Assembly (NCBI RefSeq): GCF_003999255.1
Contig: NZ_CP034791.1
Span: forward strand, 2,520,501-2,584,500
From: Caldicellulosiruptor changbaiensis
Lineage (GTDB): Bacteria > Bacillota > Thermoanaerobacteria > Caldicellulosiruptorales > Caldicellulosiruptoraceae
DNA length: 64,000 nt
Reading direction: 5' to 3'
Position 1 is the stretch's first letter. The number at the start of each line of letters is the position of its first letter. Positions 62,428-64,000 of this stretch are shown here, piece after piece. A program made the translations under genes and the position numbers. Below the pieces are notes generated by a model that worked only from the letters and a program-made list of their open reading frames with translations, was not told where the DNA came from and did no database searches.

Positions 62428-63099
62428 ATGTATAAGATAATGATTATTGAAGACGATATATCTATTGCTGAAACTATAAAAAACCACCTGTCCAAATGGG
62501 ATTTCGACGCACTTTATGTTACAGATTTTAAAAATATCATTGAGTGCTTTATTCAATTTGAGCCACATCTCGTGTTAATTGATATAATATTGCCTTTTTA
62601 CAACGGGTTTTACTGGTGTAACGAAATACGCAAAATATCAAAAGTTCCTATTATGTTTATATCTTCTGCAAGCGATAATATGAATATCATAATGGCTATC
62701 AATATGGGTGGAGATGATTTTATTGAAAAACCTTTTGATTTGAACGTCCTTACAGCAAAAGTCCATGCCCTGATAAGGAGAACTTACTCATTTGTCTCAA
62801 ATATAAACCTTATTGAGCACAAGGGAGTTATTTTAAATCTCAATAATACCACTCTAATTCATCAAAATAAAAAAATTGAGTTAACAAAAAATGAATACAA
62901 AATTTTGCAATTGCTTATGGAAAATGCCGGAAGAGTGGTATCCCGTGAAGAAATTATGCAACACCTTTGGCAAAGTGATAGCTTTATTGACGATAATACT
63001 CTTACAGTAAATATAACAAGGCTTCGCAAAAAGTTAGCTGAGTTAGGTCTCGAAAATTTTATCAAAACCAAAAAAGGCATTGGATATATTATAGAATGA
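62428..63099 (+). CDS. OmpR-family response regulator (BceR-like)
   Basis: A 223-residue protein. Receiver: IIEDDISIAETI, phospho-Asp in LVLIDIILPFYNG, Lys in DDFIEKPFD. The C-terminal winged helix ends with DDNTLTVNITRLRKKLAELGL and TKKGIGYIIE. The pattern FYNGFYWCNEIRKISKVPIMFISS is typical of regulators paired with intramembrane-sensing kinases and BceAB-type transporters. Ribosome site GGAGTG. Confidence 0.9.
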   Translation: MYKIMIIEDDISIAETIKNHLSKWDFDALYVTDFKNIIECFIQFEPHLVLIDIILPFYNGFYWCNEIRKISKVPIMFISSASDNMNIIMAINMGGDDFIEKPFDLNVLTAKVHALIRRTYSFVSNINLIEHKGVILNLNNTTLIHQNKKIELTKNEYKILQLLMENAGRVVSREEIMQHLWQSDSFIDDNTLTVNITRLRKKLAELGLENFIKTKKGIGYIIE

Positions 63100-63111
63100 G
63101 GGGAAAAAAAT

Positions 63112-64000
63112 ATGAAGGATTACATAAACATTATAGGGGCATATTTAAAACGGAATATGTTGCTTATCATTTATCTGTTGGTTTCAAGCTGTATATTTTT
63201 TTCTATTTCATTCCTTTATTCTCTTCCTTTAGAACCCACAGTTTATAGCCTAGTACTAACATATATTTTTGCATTTATCATTGGAATTACTGACTTTTTC
63301 TCATTTTATAAACAACATATAACACTTGAAAAACTAAAACGAAACATTACGATTGCCGATTTTTCTTTTCCAATTGCAAAGGATTTGATTGAAAAAGATT
63401 ATCAAGAACTAATTAAAATCATTAATGAAAGCAAAATTGAAATTTTAACTAATAATGAGAAAGTCTATAGAGATATGATTGATTATTACACAGCATGGGC
63501 ACATCAAATTAAAACACCCATAGCTGCTATAAAGCTGGTTTTACAAGCAGAACAATCAAAAATTAGCAGTGAACTTTTAGAACAACTATTCAAGGTAGAG
63601 CAGTATGTTGAAATGGTTCTTCAATATCTTCGTATGGAAAATATGAGCAATGACTTACTACTAAAGAAATATTCACTTGACCATATTGTAAAACAAGCGC
63701 TGCGAAAATACTCTCTAATTTTTATACGAAAAAAGATAAAACTCAATTACAAAGAATTAAACTGCCATGTGTTAACTGACGAAAAATGGCTAACATTTGT
63801 TATTGAACAAATACTTTCAAATGCGCTTAAATATACAAACCCCGGTGGTCAAATCTCTATTTATATGGAAAACAATTTGCCAAATACATTGGTTATTGAA
63901 GATACAGGCATAGGTATTGCAAAAGAGGATTTGCCCCGTGTTTTTGAAAAAGGCTTTACAGGATATAACGGTCGCTTGGACAAAAAATCTACAGGTATTG
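63112..64000 (+). CDS. Intramembrane-sensing histidine kinase (BceS-like), partial
   Basis: The gene runs off the window end; 296 codons are visible. Two close N-terminal helices (about residues 15-65) with almost no external loop are typical of BceS-type kinases. The phospho-His is in DYYTAWAHQIKTPIAAIKL, the N-box is EQILSNALKYTNPGG and the G1 box VIEDTGIGI. It starts at ATG 63112 behind GAGGGG, directly after the regulator. A BceAB-type transporter is expected beyond the window. Confidence 0.88.
   Translation, partial: MKDYINIIGAYLKRNMLLIIYLLVSSCIFFSISFLYSLPLEPTVYSLVLTYIFAFIIGITDFFSFYKQHITLEKLKRNITIADFSFPIAKDLIEKDYQELIKIINESKIEILTNNEKVYRDMIDYYTAWAHQIKTPIAAIKLVLQAEQSKISSELLEQLFKVEQYVEMVLQYLRMENMSNDLLLKKYSLDHIVKQALRKYSLIFIRKKIKLNYKELNCHVLTDEKWLTFVIEQILSNALKYTNPGGQISIYMENNLPNTLVIEDTGIGIAKEDLPRVFEKGFTGYNGRLDKKSTGI

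Overview
The window reads as the chromosome of a low-GC, thermophilic, anaerobic Firmicute of the class Clostridia. My best guess is Caldicellulosiruptor or a close relative. This is inferred from AT-rich DNA, frequent TTG/GTG starts with strong Shine-Dalgarno sites, spoIVA, split glutamate synthase subunits and a SufBC-only Fe-S system. The species is not proven.

Layout. (a) 1-2358: a split glutamate synthase (minus strand) divergent from a small cupin. (b) 2403-16387: about 14 kb on the minus strand devoted to amino-acid metabolism, in two apparent operons. Operon A (promoter near 8335) has alanine dehydrogenase, a branched-chain-type amino-acid binding protein and LivHMGF. Operon B (promoter near 16387) has a class III aminotransferase/racemase, a second binding protein and a proline-reductase cluster (prdC, prdA, a small prd-associated protein, prdB, prdF). 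PrdB has Cys where the studied enzymes have selenocysteine. Together they form a Stickland-type module: alanine oxidation paired with proline (or related) reduction, plus uptake. Both operons start with near-identical promoter-hairpin leaders. (c) 16440-18168: a decayed ISL3-type insertion sequence next to another element remnant. (d) 18233-22383: five tRNA genes, a TtcA-like thiolase and a secreted phosphodiester glycosidase-like protein. (e) 22541-25812: a three-gene ABC-2 transporter beside a broken small secreted-protein gene. (f) 26997-35894: spoIVA, an FTR1 iron permease, an FMN hydroxy-acid dehydrogenase, cstA, a frameshifted IS110 element and lytS. (g) 36055-44450: FmdB-like protein, a nucleotidyltransferase pair, a TrxB-like flavoprotein, the c-di-AMP receptor DarA, SufCB, and a MacA/MacB-type export set without its ATPase.

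(h) 44656-48576 is the most striking part. Four minus-strand genes (large membrane protein, DUF95/SpoIIM protein, ATPase, small hydrophobic protein) match the conserved order of circular-bacteriocin clusters. Just upstream, in a stretch without a called gene, a 66-codon open frame encodes a circularin/AS-48-like C-terminus ending in Ala-Ile-Leu-Trp. Its N-terminal frame is broken or non-canonical. (i) 48793-54313: a heterodimeric multidrug ABC exporter with a MarR regulator, a DUF554 protein, and a HepT toxin with only a remnant of its MntA partner. (j) 54595-56345: an IS607 derivative in which a tnpA fragment is fused in frame to tnpB, with a likely omegaRNA at its 3' end. It is followed by a pseudoknot-plus-terminator RNA and a 16-codon hydrophobic peptide ORF. 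(k) 56504-64000: an ABC-2 efflux operon, a DesK/LuxR-type two-component pair, and a Bce-like OmpR/kinase pair running off the window end.

All functional assignments come from reading translations and motifs by eye. No database search was run.
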